Below, piece after piece: positions 39,324 to 51,499 of a DNA stretch of 64,000 bases. Each line of letters starts with the position of its first letter. Position 1 is the stretch's first letter. The position numbers and the translations under genes are program-made. The notes beneath the pieces were generated by a model. That model did no database searches and was not told the origin of the DNA. It saw only the letters and a list, made by a program, of their open reading frames with translations. This stretch comes from Ridgeia piscesae (lineage: Eukaryota; Annelida; Polychaeta; Sabellida; Siboglinidae), in the NCBI GenBank assembly GCA_025642075.2, contig JAODUO010000153.1, positions 1,097,001 to 1,161,000 of the forward strand. The letters run 5' to 3'.

Positions 39324-40257
39324 TAAAGAACGCGAATATGTCACAGACTCGAGTTGCGTATCAGCGCCGCCTAGCGATTTTGTAGGTTCCCATTAAATCA
39401 ATGTTTTTAAACAGTCAGTAAGGCCGTTGAATGCGTTTCGCGGTTCATTCCCTGGCTAATCTGTTCAATAGAACTCCATGCTGATTTTTTGTGTGGGAAG
39501 TATTCAGCCCAATATCTGTGGTGCGCATCAAGAAAGAAATATCGGATAGTAATGTAGTGAAGGTCAGTTACCACAAGTGTCGGCCCTGGAAAAAACCAAC
39601 ATTCTATCGTCTACATTGCGCCATTACTGACGTTTCTCAAATAGCGCTATAGGCGTATAAAGCACCATCTGCAGCCCGGTTCAGCTTGGTTTAGCTCGAG
39701 ACGATATCAGTTATCGTTAGGGACGCCATAGAATTTGGTTCCCTACACGATACTTTCACGACCGGTAAAAAGTGTCAAGAGCATGCAGTAATTATGCCAA
39801 CGACCGACTACGGCAATGCAATGCTATAGGGAGTATCTGACAGTTGACTCCACACTCGGCGTCCAGAGACGTTCTTTGAAGTAGGCGCCACAGAGACGTT
39901 ATCAACATTAAGTGCAAGTTACTCGTGCTTACATTTGCTGCCATCCATGAGTGAACGCCGGCCGGTCGCTAGGCCGCGGTGTAATCTCGAACGCTACCGT
40001 AAAGACACCGATACACTACCAGGCAATACTGTACGGGTGCGTTGGTATGGCAATATGCACGTGTTTACATCACCACCAGACACTGTCTGGTGTCTGATGA
40101 TGTGCATTTCTTATCCGACACGGGGATATGACTGCCAATAAAAACAGCGTATCGCATTGACACCGTCCGACGCTGTCTGGACGTAACGCGGTAGGAGGCT
40201 ATCCGACATAGCTAGAAAACATCAGACATGCTGCATTGTCGCACGACATTGTCTGAT
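39324..40257. other. Duplicated spacer, no gene
   Basis: The last part (about 40000-40257) aligns with 58350-58625. A 68-codon frame at 39935-40141 is not conserved there. Confidence 0.4.
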
Positions 40258-40817
40258 ACTGGTTTTGACCTTCCGAGCGATACACGACCTAGCGCCCGAA
40301 TACATCGCTAACCTGATTACGGAATATACGTCGGGTCGCCAGCTTCGCTCCGTCGGAAGCCGTCTCCTGAGGGTACCACGCCACAATTTAGAACGCTATG
40401 GTCAGCGGGGATTTTCAGTACCGGACAGTAGACTCATTTGAACTTTTTAAGTCCAACTTAAAAACACATCATTTTAAGGCCGCATTTGTAAACTACTTGA
40501 AGGGTATTTTATAATGAATTAATTTTAACTGTAATTATAGTTTTGCAATTGTTTTACTTGCTTTAATATATTTTATTATTTATTTATTATTTTATTTTAT
40601 CTATTTATTGCTGATAAGTTTAACTTATGAACTAGGATTTTTAGAAGCTTTATTTAATTATCTATTTATTATCATTTAACATTTCCTCTTTACTTGCAAG
40701 TTTAAACTGATTATGAATATTTTAAATATGTATGTGTTACAATGTATTTTATGCGCCTGCGAGTGGAAATCTTTCCGGATATACGGCGCTTTACAAATAC
40801 AAATTATTATTATTATA
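40258..40817 (+). mobile_element. 5'-truncated LINE insertion, 3' end only
   Basis: Absent from the other duplication copy, where GTCTGAT joins GTGTATCTG at about 58622. It reads IHDLAPEYIANLITEYTSGR then LRSVGSRLLRVPRHNLERYG, the C-terminal APEY...R.LRS...L.VP block of L2/CR1-like LINEs. The 3' end is GGCGCTTTACAAATACAAAT followed by TTA repeats. A clean case of a private retrotransposition event. Confidence 0.8.
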
Positions 40818-41204
40818 GTGTATCTGATCCGTTAATTGCATCGCTTAAGTCAATTTGTCTTCTCGCGGTGTCGGTTATTTTTTGTCAGTTTACATTATCT
40901 TATCATTTATAACGTAATAAATGTGTAGTTACCTCGAAAAGCCCACATGTCGACCCTCTAATACAACGTATGGCGAAGATTCTACGAAGTAACAGTGCCT
41001 ACTCTAAATGTAATAACGATATAACATTTAGAGAACGGCGGTGCTCAGTGTTTGATAGATTGGTTTTGACATCGCAAAGACAGTTGCCTTATGAGATCAA
41101 CATATATGTAAACTTTGCAACAAGATAAATTACCTTTTTCTTCCCTTCTTATGTTAGCCACGTGTTTGTGGCTAGAGTATTGTCGAGCTTGGTTTTTCAG
41201 AGTT

Positions 41205-41425
41205 GTCCTTCTCTAGAATTAGAGCATCACTACATTTACCCCCTGTGTGGAATCTTTTACTTCCACCTCCCCCATAAACACCGGCTTTTAGTGTCTCTTC
41301 CGAAAGACACATGCAATGTGAGGTGAAAGAGAAATTGCCTAAGTTTCGAAGTCGCAGCAGGTGGAATTGAACATCGGTTGACAGTTCGGCGCTCTACCGC
41401 GCGATCACCGCTCCTCACCTCCTTA
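41205..41425 (-). repeat. tRNA-derived SINE, copy 1
   Basis: Minus-strand counterpart of 58950-59165 with a more decayed head: the B box is GTTCAATTCCACC and one side is shortened. The tail carries the same AAAGATTCCACAC-type sequence. Confidence 0.55.
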
Positions 41426-42210
41426 AGATAACATGTAGGGTGTCTCTCCGGATTATTGAGCGAAACTGTTCGGGATATGAGTCCACCACCCAGCCAACCC
41501 GTGATGACTTTCAACACCTCTTACCTACAGTTGTGTTAAATAGCGGGTTGGGAATATCCAGATTTTCATGCAAATTGCGCACTTGGTGACAAGTTTTTGC
41601 AATTTGGCATGGTGTTAGGTATGGGCATAAGGTTTTCAAAAACCACCGCATACAAGTTGGGGTAGCCCCCTGGTGGCCGGTATGCGCAAAATCCAATATG
41701 GCCTCCGAAACCCGTGATCTTTAATAGATAATGGCTTATCTTTGGTTCTATCAGCACTACATCAACGTGTAATACCATAACGTGTATGTTTATTGGGGCG
41801 AGGAATCCATTTCTTAAGATATTTTCCTGTTTTCAGGTCATTTACGAGGTGAAATATGTTTTTCGTGATATTTGTCGGATAAAAATGTCACCACTCAGGA
41901 ACTGAATCACAATGACATATTATATATAATTATCTATATTGTGTTATCATCTACAGACGACAGTCATCTAGTAGGGTGTATTCAGCACTCAACTCTGATT
42001 TGTTTATCTGTTTGCATAAGGTGTAACCTGTTTTTGCATGAACATTTTCAAGAAATGAAGCTATTACTCTATTTTTATTTTGTTGGAAACATTATCAGTC
42101 CGATGTTATTCATACACTGATAGTCACTATATTATATTACCTGGCTCCACGTACTCCAAGTACAAGCATATGATCATTACTGCCGCGATGGTTATGGGCC
42201 GCATGAGCCC

Positions 42211-44862
42211 ATGGAGATGTGGGAGAAGCGGCTCATCAGCAATGTGCCAACAATAAACTACTGGACGTCAGTGAGAGAGTATCTGCTCATCAACTGCCGC
42301 TTCGTCAGGGGTCAGCGACTGGGTGATTGGTTGCTCACTCTGAATGCATGCGATGAGATTTGTCCACGGTTGTTCGATTTCGGACACACAAATTATGCCC
42401 GCTGGGTGCCAGTCTTCTTGAGGGACATGGCGCGGTTACCAAAGACCCACCCATCAGTCCATGAGGCGTTTATGGCAGGGGGGTTCGTCGTGCAACGTGG
42501 CGACAAGAAATCTTCACTCATGTCACGTTTCCATAGCCAAGAGCACAGCATCCAGCAGGAATCAAAGGAGGTCATCGAGCTCTCCAAACCTGAAGTTTTA
42601 AGGGCCATTGGTGAGATTGAATGTGCCTGTTTCTTTGCCTCAACCCCAACGAAAGTTTGGAGCATCCAGAGTCATCAGTTGCTGAACAGAAAAAGTTCAT
42701 CAAACACTTGAATGCTCTATGTGATCTTGTGAAGGAGGGCACAGTAGTAAACCCCTTCAATGAAACGGGTTCGGAGCTAATCACTTTGGACACTGGCGAG
42801 GTCATGGACCCCGCTATCGTTGTTTGTCTCAAGAATGCTCCAACTATCGGCGAAAACATGTTCACAGAGTTTGTGACTGACAGAATCGAAGAAGCCTCCA
42901 AGCCCTTGTCCGACGTAATAAAAAAAAACCTGTACACATTCTCAAACAGACCAAAGATAAGCCATTATCTATTTCAGATCACGGGCTTCCAGCGGGCTAC
43001 CCCAACTTGTATGCGGTGGTTTTTGAAAACCTTATGCCCATACATAACACCATGCCAAATTGCAAAAACGTATCACCAAGTGCGCAATTTGCATGAACAT
43101 CTGGATATTCCCACCCCGCTACTACGTGATCTTGTGAAGGAGGGCACAGTAGTAAACCCCGTCAATAAGACGAGTTCGGAACTAACCACTTTGAACACTG
43201 GCGAGGTCATGGACCCCGTTATCATTGATTGTCTCAAGAATGTTCCAACCATCGGCAAAACATGTTCACAGAGTTTGTGACTGACAGATCCGAAGAAGCC
43301 TCCAAGCCCTTGTCCGACGTAATAAAAAAAAAACCTGTACACATTCTCAAACAGACCACCAGCGGATCTATAAAGAAGGGTGCTGACAAGCTGGGGTCTG
43401 CTAAGGCGAATGCAGCTCTCGTCACCAAGTTGTTCTTGTCCTTACAAGCATGTCCTGAGGCAGACATAGATGCATTCTTTATTCTTTAAGCATGAAAATC
43501 AGCGATAACCATCGTCTTTATCAGATCAAGGTAAGCTGCGTCAAGGAACCAAGTCAGATATTATTGCTTGTCTACCAGGCATGCCTGCTCCGGGCCGCTC
43601 TAAAGCAGTAAAAGAAGCCACATTGGTTATTCTTGATATGGATGCAGTCATACACATCATCAAACCCCAGCGCGCCAGAATATTTGGGGAATACACGCAG
43701 ATGCAATTGTTGCCATACATGCAGTGTCAGATGACGGACAGCACATCAAGAGTGGACGCAATCTGGGACACACACCAAGAGGCGAGTCTCAAGTCACAAA
43801 CTCGTGCCAAGCGGGGTGAGACTTCAAGTCGTCGAACACGAGTCTCTGCCAAGATACCTATCCCCAAGAGAGTCGAATGGCAGAAGTTCCTCAAAGGTAA
43901 CCAACATAAAGATGAGCTATTCCAATTCATCGGTCAGGAACTTCAGAGCAGCACAGTTGAATCAACATACCACCTCATCACAACAAAGGCTGACATTGTA
44001 CTGACTGACATAACAGCCTTGTCCCCATGCCAGCAAGAAGAAGCAAACACGAGGATGATGCTCCACTTACGTCATGCTGCCATGCAGGGTCACACTAAGC
44101 CATACGTCAGGACGGTAGATAGTGACGTGGTTGTTTTGACCATCAACATCTTCCACGAGCTAGGTCTCTCCGAACTGTGGGTCGGATTCGGAACAGGGAA
44201 ATCATACAAATATATTCCAATCCATCACATCTCGCAATTGCTGGGACCTCAACGTTGCAAAGTGCTATCCCTCTTCCATGCCATCACAGGGTGCGACGTA
44301 GTATCAGCGATGTTTGGAATCGGTAAGAAGACGGCATGGAATGCATGGATAGCCTGTCCCGAGGTCACCGACAAACTCATCGCCATCACACAGGATCCGA
44401 ACAGCTTCACACTTGACACGCTTCACATGCGACATCTCGAGCGCTGGACTGTACTCGTGTATAGTAATAATTGTAATGCAGAGTTGGTAAATGATGCAAG
44501 GAAGCTCATGTTCTCTCACAGCTTAAAGTCCCCGTGACTCCATCCCGCCAACCAAGAAAGCCTTATTTCAGCATATCAAGCGTGCCCTGCTAGTCGCAGC
44601 CTTTATCTGGAAGCAATCCCTCTCCAAGACTACAGAGATCCCCAAACCCAGCGAATGGGGCTGGGAATGGCACACCAGGACAAAACAGTGGGTACTATAT
44701 TGGACATATCTGTCGGACGTCAGCCAGGCATGCTCGCTGCTTCTCCACTGTGGCTGTAGTGTTGCCTGTAAGGGAAACTGTAGCTGCCACCGAGCTGGAC
44801 TCCGATGTAGCAGTCTGTGCAAGTGCGAAGGAGGTTGCACAAATAATGACAAAGAAGGCTGA
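42211..44862 (+). pseudogene. Transposon protein: transposase-like N-terminus plus XPG/FEN-like nuclease and Cys-rich tail
   Basis: Segment 1 (42211-42711) has LLINCRFVRGQRLGDWLLTL, a GHTNYARW helix and SQEHSIQQESK, a His/Glu motif of this family. Segment 2 (42621-43489) covers NPFNETGSELITLDTGEVMD and ends KLFLSLQACPEADIDAFF. Segment 3 (43503-44537) is nuclease-like, with VILDMDAVIH, QQEEANTRMMLHLRHA, VRTVDSDVVVLTINIF and AITGCDVVSAMFGIGKKTAW. These four blocks match in order the acidic metal-binding motifs and the GCD...G.GKK.A helix-hairpin of XPG/FEN nucleases. After a one-base frameshift at about 44531, 44536-44862 encodes an H-rich then Cys-rich tail (CGCSVACKGNCSCHRAGLRC). A stop near 43513, two frameshifts and a 405-bp internal duplication make it non-functional. 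Similar unnamed proteins are common in invertebrates. Confidence 0.72.
42723..43360 (+). repeat. Internal tandem duplication inside the transposon gene, with a terminal-repeat fragment
   Basis: The 233 bases at 42723-42955 recur at 43128-43360. Between them, 42955-43125 is a copy of part of the element's own terminal inverted repeat (shared AAGTGCGCAATTTGCATGAA). Confidence 0.85.
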
Positions 44863-45382
44863 GTTGATCATGGCAATGATGTGCGCCGAGTACTTTGCTG
44901 CAGACATTAAGCTGATTAAACTAATTATATTTACTTATTACATCCCTGGACTTTTGGTACAAATATATTTTCAACAATAACAGTAAAACATTGCTGCCGT
45001 AAACATATGTGTACAGCCAGGCATGATGTTCACATATGGCTTAGCTTCCAAATTAGGTCTGATTTTGCTAAAATTGACCATTAAAACTCGGTTCACTTTC
45101 TAAACGTCCTGAAAACAGGAAAATTACTCCAGAAATGGATTCCTCGCCCCAATAAACATACGAATTGTGGTATTACACGTTGATGTAGTGCTGATAGAAC
45201 CAAAGATAAGCCATTACCTATTTCAGATCACGGGGTTCGGCGGCCATATTGGAGTTTGCGCATACCGGCCACCAGGGGGCTACCCCAACTTGTATGCGGT
45301 GGTTTTTGATATACCTAACAGCATGCCAAATTGCAAAAACTTGTCACCAAGTGCGCAATTTCTCTGAATTTCCTCCCCGCTA

Positions 45383-46500
45383 AAAGACAACACGTCTCAA
45401 GGACCCGTGTCTCATTATTATGTCTACGTTGAGCGCTGGTGTGTTGACATGGCGTTGACAGTCTAAATGCTGTCACATCAACAGCAGCAGCTTCCTTCTC
45501 CAGTTCATCCAACAGAGATGCTTTGACAGTCTTGACCAAGGGTGTTGCAATAGCAAGCAATACTGGTCCCATGGAACACTGAAAATGTGTTTCTATTGTT
45601 ACTAGTGACCAAAACCCGTCCTATTGTTACTCTTCGTGGGCGATTTTATTGGCTGACGTTAAAAGAAGAGTTTCTCAAAGGAACGTGCCAGCAGCGACCC
45701 CTGGTGCGTGAGGATGGTGTGATCTAACGGGCTCTCTAGGGTGGCTCGTCCATTTATTCTAGCTAAATTCATCCGGAGGATTGGAAACTTGGGGGGGGGG
45801 GTGCTCAATACTTCAAAATAAATCGAAAACGCTATATGTGGAGGTCCATCCATGGAATTGATCAACATCTTCCTATATGTAATTATACCATCTAAAACTA
45901 TGTAGCCTATATTTCGGAAACAGTTTGCATACTGCTTAAATAACATTTATATATTTTAAATCCTTACCGCTTAAGTGCAACATGGATTACTACTGCCTGC
46001 ACCTTAGCATTTTGCTAAGTCGAGCAGTGTAATTACCATCATGATTACACCCATTACCGAGTTTGTGAAGTAATTTTTCGATATATAAATAGTTGTCACC
46101 AAGCCACCTCTTTGGTGCAGGTAAATGGGACATTTTCGAACAATCACGCGCTATAGCGTTACGCGATTGGCGTGAACTGTTCCCGTCTACTGGCACAGTT
46201 ATTAAGTTCGGTCAGTCAGGCGTGCAGACCTGTCGCATTCGTATCGGTTGTATATCTTATCTGGCATCGAAGTGGTACGAATCAACACACTGCCCGCACA
46301 AAGACGGTGTAGTGTAGGTCGAGAGAAATCTGGTATTTATGTAATCAGCCGCAACGAGGATGATGTGATCTAACGGGCCGTCTAGGCCCTAGGGTGGTTC
46401 GTCTATTTATACATTTACCATGCGTACGTAAATTATCACAGGCACTGATCACCGCCGTCCAAGGTGGTTGTGAATCATAAGAACAAAACACAGAAGTACA
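45383..46500 (+). repeat. Duplicated block shared with 59255-60980; no gene
   Basis: Collinear with copy 2 apart from a LINE insertion there (60060-60770). No frame is conserved between the copies. Confidence 0.5.
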
Positions 46501-46508
46501 ACATGTTC

Positions 46509-46517
<9 letters not shown>

Positions 46518-46586
<69 letters not shown>

Positions 46587-46616
46587 GCATGTCCGACCTG
46601 TCACCAGAAAACTTTA

Positions 46617-46652
<36 letters not shown>
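46518..46652. repeat. (AT)n tracts
   Basis: Two AT tracts (about 46518-46580 and 46620-46652). The first matches the AT tract at 61014-61102 in duplication copy 2. Confidence 0.95.
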
Positions 46653-46656
<4 letters not shown>

Positions 46657-47360
46657 TTAAAAATGTTTAAAAATATATAATCAATTTGCAATTCAATTTA
46701 ATTACTTTATTCCGGAACATTACATCCATATAAAAGGCAAACTAAACTTTTACATGTGGGTTTATCCTCTTGACACAAACATATAACTCGCACTACAAAC
46801 TACAGGTTCATTGCATAACAATCTATACACATTATTGTATGCTACACACAGTTTTCTAATTGACTCTGCACTATTGCAACGCCACTGCTGGCATTTATAT
46901 AATGAAATGCAATACGATTTAAATAAAATACATTTGACGGATTCTGTAGACATGTAAGACATTCAAGATCAAGGCATTACCCTGAGCATAAATTCTAATG
47001 TATTGCTGCACATACACGCGCACGTGCACGTGCACGCACGCACACACACGCACGCACGCACGCACGCTCACACAAACACAATATATATTATTTAAAAATA
47101 ACAAATCACTTAAACACGTAGCTTTGCTACGTAATTTTCCTTTTATGGAGCATCTGACCATTTTCACCCGTGTTTGATCCCAACTGGAACAATGTTGTCT
47201 ATTTTGGAGTACAATGGCTCTGTGCTACAGATATAACAAAACTACCACACAGATAATTAACTCTATATGTCAGGTGGATTGTAAATGCTCTCTATTTCCA
47301 TCACGTGTAATCATTCTAAACAGTTTTGTATCATCCGAAAATGTCAACACCTTGTTGTTA
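46653..47360. other. No recognisable gene; short CACG-rich run
   Basis: AT-rich DNA with a CACGCACG-type run at about 47010-47072. No counterpart was seen in duplication copy 2. Confidence 0.4.
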
Positions 47361-47367
47361 TATCATC

Positions 47368-47372
47368 ATTAT

Positions 47373-47459
<87 letters not shown>
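47368..47459. repeat. (AT)n tract
   Basis: Perfect AT dinucleotide repeat of about 90 bases. Confidence 0.95.
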
Positions 47460-47462
<3 letters not shown>

Positions 47463-47496
47463 CCTATAAGAGATATGTAAAGGAGCAGACTCCCTC

Positions 47497-47568
47497 CTTA
47501 TAAGAGAGTATGTAAAGGAAGCAGATATCCTCATACATTATCTGCTCCCTTTACATACTCTTTTATAA
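47497..47568. repeat. Imperfect long hairpin
   Basis: CTTATAAGAGAGTATGTAAA with following GGAAGCAGAT is nearly the reverse complement of ATCTGCTCCC and TTTACATACTCTTTTATAAG downstream, with about 12 bases between. Related half-units recur to 47620, and a shorter relative lies near 61258. Confidence 0.65.
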
Positions 47569-48264
47569 GGTGGGTATCTGCTCCCTTTACATACTGTCTT
47601 ATAACGAGGGTGTCTACTCTTGTAAGAAGGGTGTCTACTTCAAGTATTTAATGTTGTGTTTAGTATTATGTTCTGATGAAGATAATGCACATGTTGAAAA
47701 TCTACTGCCAGCCAAATTATGGTTAGTTATATTATTAAGCTCATAATAATGCTACGAATCTGAAGGTTTCATCGCGCTACATGTGCAAATGCTAAACGAA
47801 ATATCTAACGTTAAATCAAACTCCTGACGGGGTTTCACTGTGATGTAAATTTGCATGTCGTCACATAAACGTTATTGGCGATAGTATTGAGGTGAGTTCT
47901 GGTAGCTGCCATTCCCGTTGATGTGTAAGGATTACATATTCTAGTCAGTATGTGTCCTGTCACACATGGCTAGCGTGCTATTTCTCGTAGAGGTGCAGTC
48001 ATCCTCCCTTTAAAACAGTTAATATTGATTCGGAATGCAGCTGTAAACGAAGTCAATAGAACACATCTCACCAAGCGTAAATGAGCAAACGGAATCCAGC
48101 TACCACCAATACAAGAAGAGGTGGTGCACTGCGGCCTAGAAAAGTACACTGTGAACATTTTATAAATCGCCCCGCTGCAATACCTCTTTCAGTAACAAAG
48201 AATGTTGTTTATCACACGAAGTACTCTTGTTATCGGACTCTGCATCAAACTGCAGGCACAAATA

Positions 48265-50110
48265 TTTATATAGCGCTGTTCCAACATTCGTTGCTCATAG
48301 TGCTGTACAAAAGTTCTGGAATATAGATAAGTCTTTAGTTTTACTTTAAATGCAGCTGTGGTCATAGCAGATAATGTCACATGCTGCGGTAGCGCACTCC
48401 ACAGACTTGGAGTTGCCACGCTGAAAGCTCTGTCACTCCAGCGACACCTTGTACGTGGCACACACAATAAATTGTGTTCGCTGGAACGCAGCGACCTAAC
48501 CGGCTGACGGGTTACACTCTATTCAAAGTATCCAGGTGCATGTGCTCGATGATTGAGTAGCAGGATCTTGAATTCCACTCGCACTGCTATCGGCAGCCAG
48601 TTCAACTTTATCAGCAGCGGTGTAGCATGACTACATTTCATGGCGCCGTCGATCAAGCTGGCTGCCCAGTTCTGCACTTTCTGAAGCCGTTGTATTTGCT
48701 TCAGAGGCAGTCGATATAGCAGTGCATTGCCAACATCGAGTCTGCTTGTAACAAATCCATGTATGACTTGCTGTGTCGCTGCTGCTGTCAGATGCCGTCT
48801 GATCCTGGAGATGTTGCGGAGGTGGAATATTGTTGACCTTCATACAGCAGTCACATGCGACTCCATCGTCATCTCAGCATCAAGATGGAGACCAAGATTA
48901 CGGACATTGATTCACCCAGACCAAACAGTCACAACACGTAATGCTTGCAGCTTGGTTTTCTTTAGCTGTTGAGCTGAACCGAATAGTATTACTTCTGTTT
49001 TTTAGTCGTTCAACTTCAAGGAGTTTGTCTTCATCCATATCCTGATTTCTACTACACACCGTTCAATGCACTCAACAGCCGCGTCAATGTCCTCCTGACG
49101 GGGTTTCACTGTGATGTAAATTTGCGTGTCGTCAGCTTAAAAATGTGACATCAAGATGTTGTTCCGAACGATTTTCGATAATGGCCGGTGCTGCATAAAT
49201 AGAGAAAAACTGCGGACCAAGTGTAACACCTTAATGGACCCCACACGTAAGAGGGCAAACAGGTGTCGTACAACCATTAATGTGGACAGATTGAGATCTG
49301 TCACTCAAATACGACTTAAGCCATTCTAGAGCAGTTTGGACCACTCCAACATCATGTGACAGTCTATGTAACATCATACTGTGGCCGACAGTATCAAATG
49401 CAGCCGACAAGTCAAGAAGCAACATAATGACAATATTCTGATTGTCCATAGCATGGATGTCATTCTGTATACAGATAAGGGCCGTCTCGAGGCTGTTATT
49501 TGGCTTGTACGCAGACTGGTTGAGGCCGCAGAGATTATACTGAGACATGTGAGCCGACAATCTTGCAACAACACGTTCTATTGTCTTAGACACGTATGGC
49601 AGATTGGACACAGGTCTGTAATTGTTCAAGATGCCCTTATCTAGACTTGGCTTCTTGAATACTGGCCTTACATGTGCTCCCTTCAAGTGAGAAGGCATTG
49701 TGTTTGTTCTTAAATACGTGTTAACAATGGTCGTGAGAACAGGTATAAAATGTCATGCGCACACTCTCTAAGCAGCCATGTCGGTATGGGGTCAAGTTCA
49801 CAGGATTTAATCAGCGATGAATTCAACAAAAGTACTCCAATCCCAATCCCAGGGCGGGGGAGAGCGAGGGTTGGTCAACACAGCAATTGATCTTTGTTGT
49901 GATCGCCCTGCCCTACAGCCCCTGCGTGTCCGCCGATTGTTCAATACACAAAGTGGTGTCACAGAAACATCTGAAGTACCATATAATCCAGTCCCAGTAA
50001 AGTTTCTAATTCGCAGTAGGTCAGTTCTGTTGTATGTGATCTGGAGAAAGGTCCATCGATCGGATTCTAAACATACACAGATCGTGTCCATCCTTTACTA
50101 TAGAAAACCA
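48265..50110 (-). pseudogene. L2/CR1-like LINE, copy B
   Basis: The minus strand runs from an endonuclease-region fragment (CVLNNRRTRRGCRAGRSQQR, about 49880-49950) straight to the linker near 49830. It continues through KPSLDKGILNNYRPVSNLPY, YNLCGLNQSAYKPNNSLETA and LLLDLSAAFDTVGH (49231-49698). The catalytic YADD region is degenerate (about 49130). The C-terminal DRAFSVATPSLWSALPQHV and the 3' tail AGCGCTATATAAATA follow at about 48265-48450. It is the duplication counterpart of copy C but keeps RT parts that copy C has lost and lacks most of the endonuclease. Confidence 0.82.
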
Positions 50111-50315
50111 TGAATTAAAAATGATGTTCAATTCGTTATATGTAATACCCGTCGCAGTGTTTATTTTTAACAGATCATGCCAAACACAGTTATAAGTTTC
50201 CAAGTAATTTATAATAATAATCAATTGTAATTTATATCTAGTAAACCTGTATTCGCGCACCAGACTTCACACCATATAGGCCTAACGACGATTTTGACAG
50301 TTTTCCCCTTGTGAT

Positions 50316-50705
50316 TTATGACAATAGATGACACACATCACCCCAGATTTTCCACACGACCACCACACCACATTTTCTACACGACCACCTACATTTGCAC
50401 ATGGATAGCATATTAGTGGGGGGGGGGGTAAGACATTTCAACAGTTTGAGGGTGCTCATATCACGCTCCCACCCACATTGAAAGCAATCTAGGCGATTTC
50501 CTTGACTTGGAACATCCCTACGAATCAAGTTAAGTGCTCTGGTGATGTGTCCACGTACAATACTTGATGTAGGGGGCATCTTGGTCATGGCAGTGGGAGC
50601 AGAGGCTTTGGTGTGGACCTCGAGACGCAATTGATCAAAAGTATTTGCCGACGGCTTAGATCTCGCAGTAGTCCAAACCCGCACGAGGTACTCTTCCATT
50701 TGCGC
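50316..50705 (-). pseudogene. C-terminal fragment of another XPG-nuclease transposon protein
   Basis: A 127-codon minus-strand frame begins MEEYLVRVWTTARSKPSANT and contains PPTSSIVRGHITRALNLIRR, GWERD and a Cys-rich end (MCKCRWSCRKC). This is the same order as the region after the nuclease in the element at 41541-45382 (LVYSN, then PPTKKALFQHIKRA, WGWEW, CGCSVACKGNC). The sequence is too diverged to be the same family copy. The upstream nuclease domain is absent. Confidence 0.5.
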
Positions 50706-51265
50706 GATCTCCGTTTCGCCAGCTCTGCTCTCTCGGCAAACTCAGTCAGATAGACAATCGGATTGCATTACATCGCTTTAAACTTAGTACCAATGCTGCT
50801 GGTGACATCGTCTCCAGTGAATACGTGAACAGTAAACATGACCACATTACACCAGTGTTGAAGGAACTGCATTGGCTGCCAGTTGAGAGCCGAATCGCCT
50901 TCAAGATCTTGGTAATGACTTTTAAATGCATCAGTGGTTTGGCTCCGTCTTATCTGGCAGAACTTGTTCAACCACAAAAGCGTGACGGACGCCTACGTCA
51001 GAACTATGCGCCAACACTGCACCAAGGCATAACAAAAAAGTGTATTGGTGATTCGGCATTTGGCGCAGCAGCATCTCGACTATGGAATGAATTACCTGTG
51101 AACATTGTGCATCCGGGACATTACCTGTGTTTAGAAAGTTTTTAAAGACATCTTTTTATTAGACATTTCAATTAATTCAAATTGTTTTGAAATGACGGAC
51201 ATTTCTTTAGAATTTCTTTTAGTGTCATACACGTTTTAATCAGTGTTTATGTTTTAGATTTATAT

Positions 51266-51311
<46 letters not shown>

Positions 51312-51490
51312 GTACATATTTTTAGTAAAGGTTTTAATTTTATATTAATTTATATAATTTACATACCAAGTTTTAGTACTATACATCTTAAAAGCAGTGT
51401 TTAATTTATTTTAAATTTATTTATATAATTTACTTACAAAGGTTTACTAGTGTATCTTAAAACCAAAAATTAATATGATTTATATTAATT
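50706..51490 (+). pseudogene. LINE 3' fragment
   Basis: The frame 50825-51145 reads HDHITPVLKELHWLPVESRI then KILVMTFKCISGLAPSYL and FGAAASRLWNELP, the C-terminal LHWLPV...F...GLAP.YL...WN.LP signature of L2/CR1/Rex-like reverse transcriptases. A T/A-rich 3' region with an AT repeat follows. It lies just before the start of duplication copy 2. Confidence 0.8.
51264..51310. repeat. (AT)n tract
   Basis: AT dinucleotide repeat within the LINE 3' region. Confidence 0.9.
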
Positions 51491-51499
51491 TATATCATT

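Larger units (their letters stand above)
41541..45382 (+). mobile_element. 3.8-kb DNA transposon with ~290-bp inverted termini and XPG-like nuclease gene
   Basis: 41541-41838 and 45108-45382 are inverted repeats of each other with tips TAGCGGG and CCCGCTA. The other duplication copy has an empty site: TACAGTTGTGTAGAAGACTC at about 59239-59258 shows the flanks joined. Target duplication length is unclear. The interior holds a broken transposase/nuclease gene. From memory, Academ-type transposons carry an XPG-like nuclease, so this is an Academ-like candidate; that assignment is inference. Confidence 0.75.
32650..49810 (+). repeat. Segmental duplication, copy 1
   Basis: Long stretches align in the same orientation with 51503 to about 62950. 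Pairs include 32650-33235 with 51503-52108; 36953-37800 with 52125-53900; 38163-39240 with 54236-55262; 40100-41520 with 58400-59245; 45395-46600 with 59255-61110; and 47945-49700 with 61396-62950. Gaps between aligned parts correspond to insertions or deletions private to one copy. Identity looks roughly 85-95 percent by eye. Confidence 0.8.
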
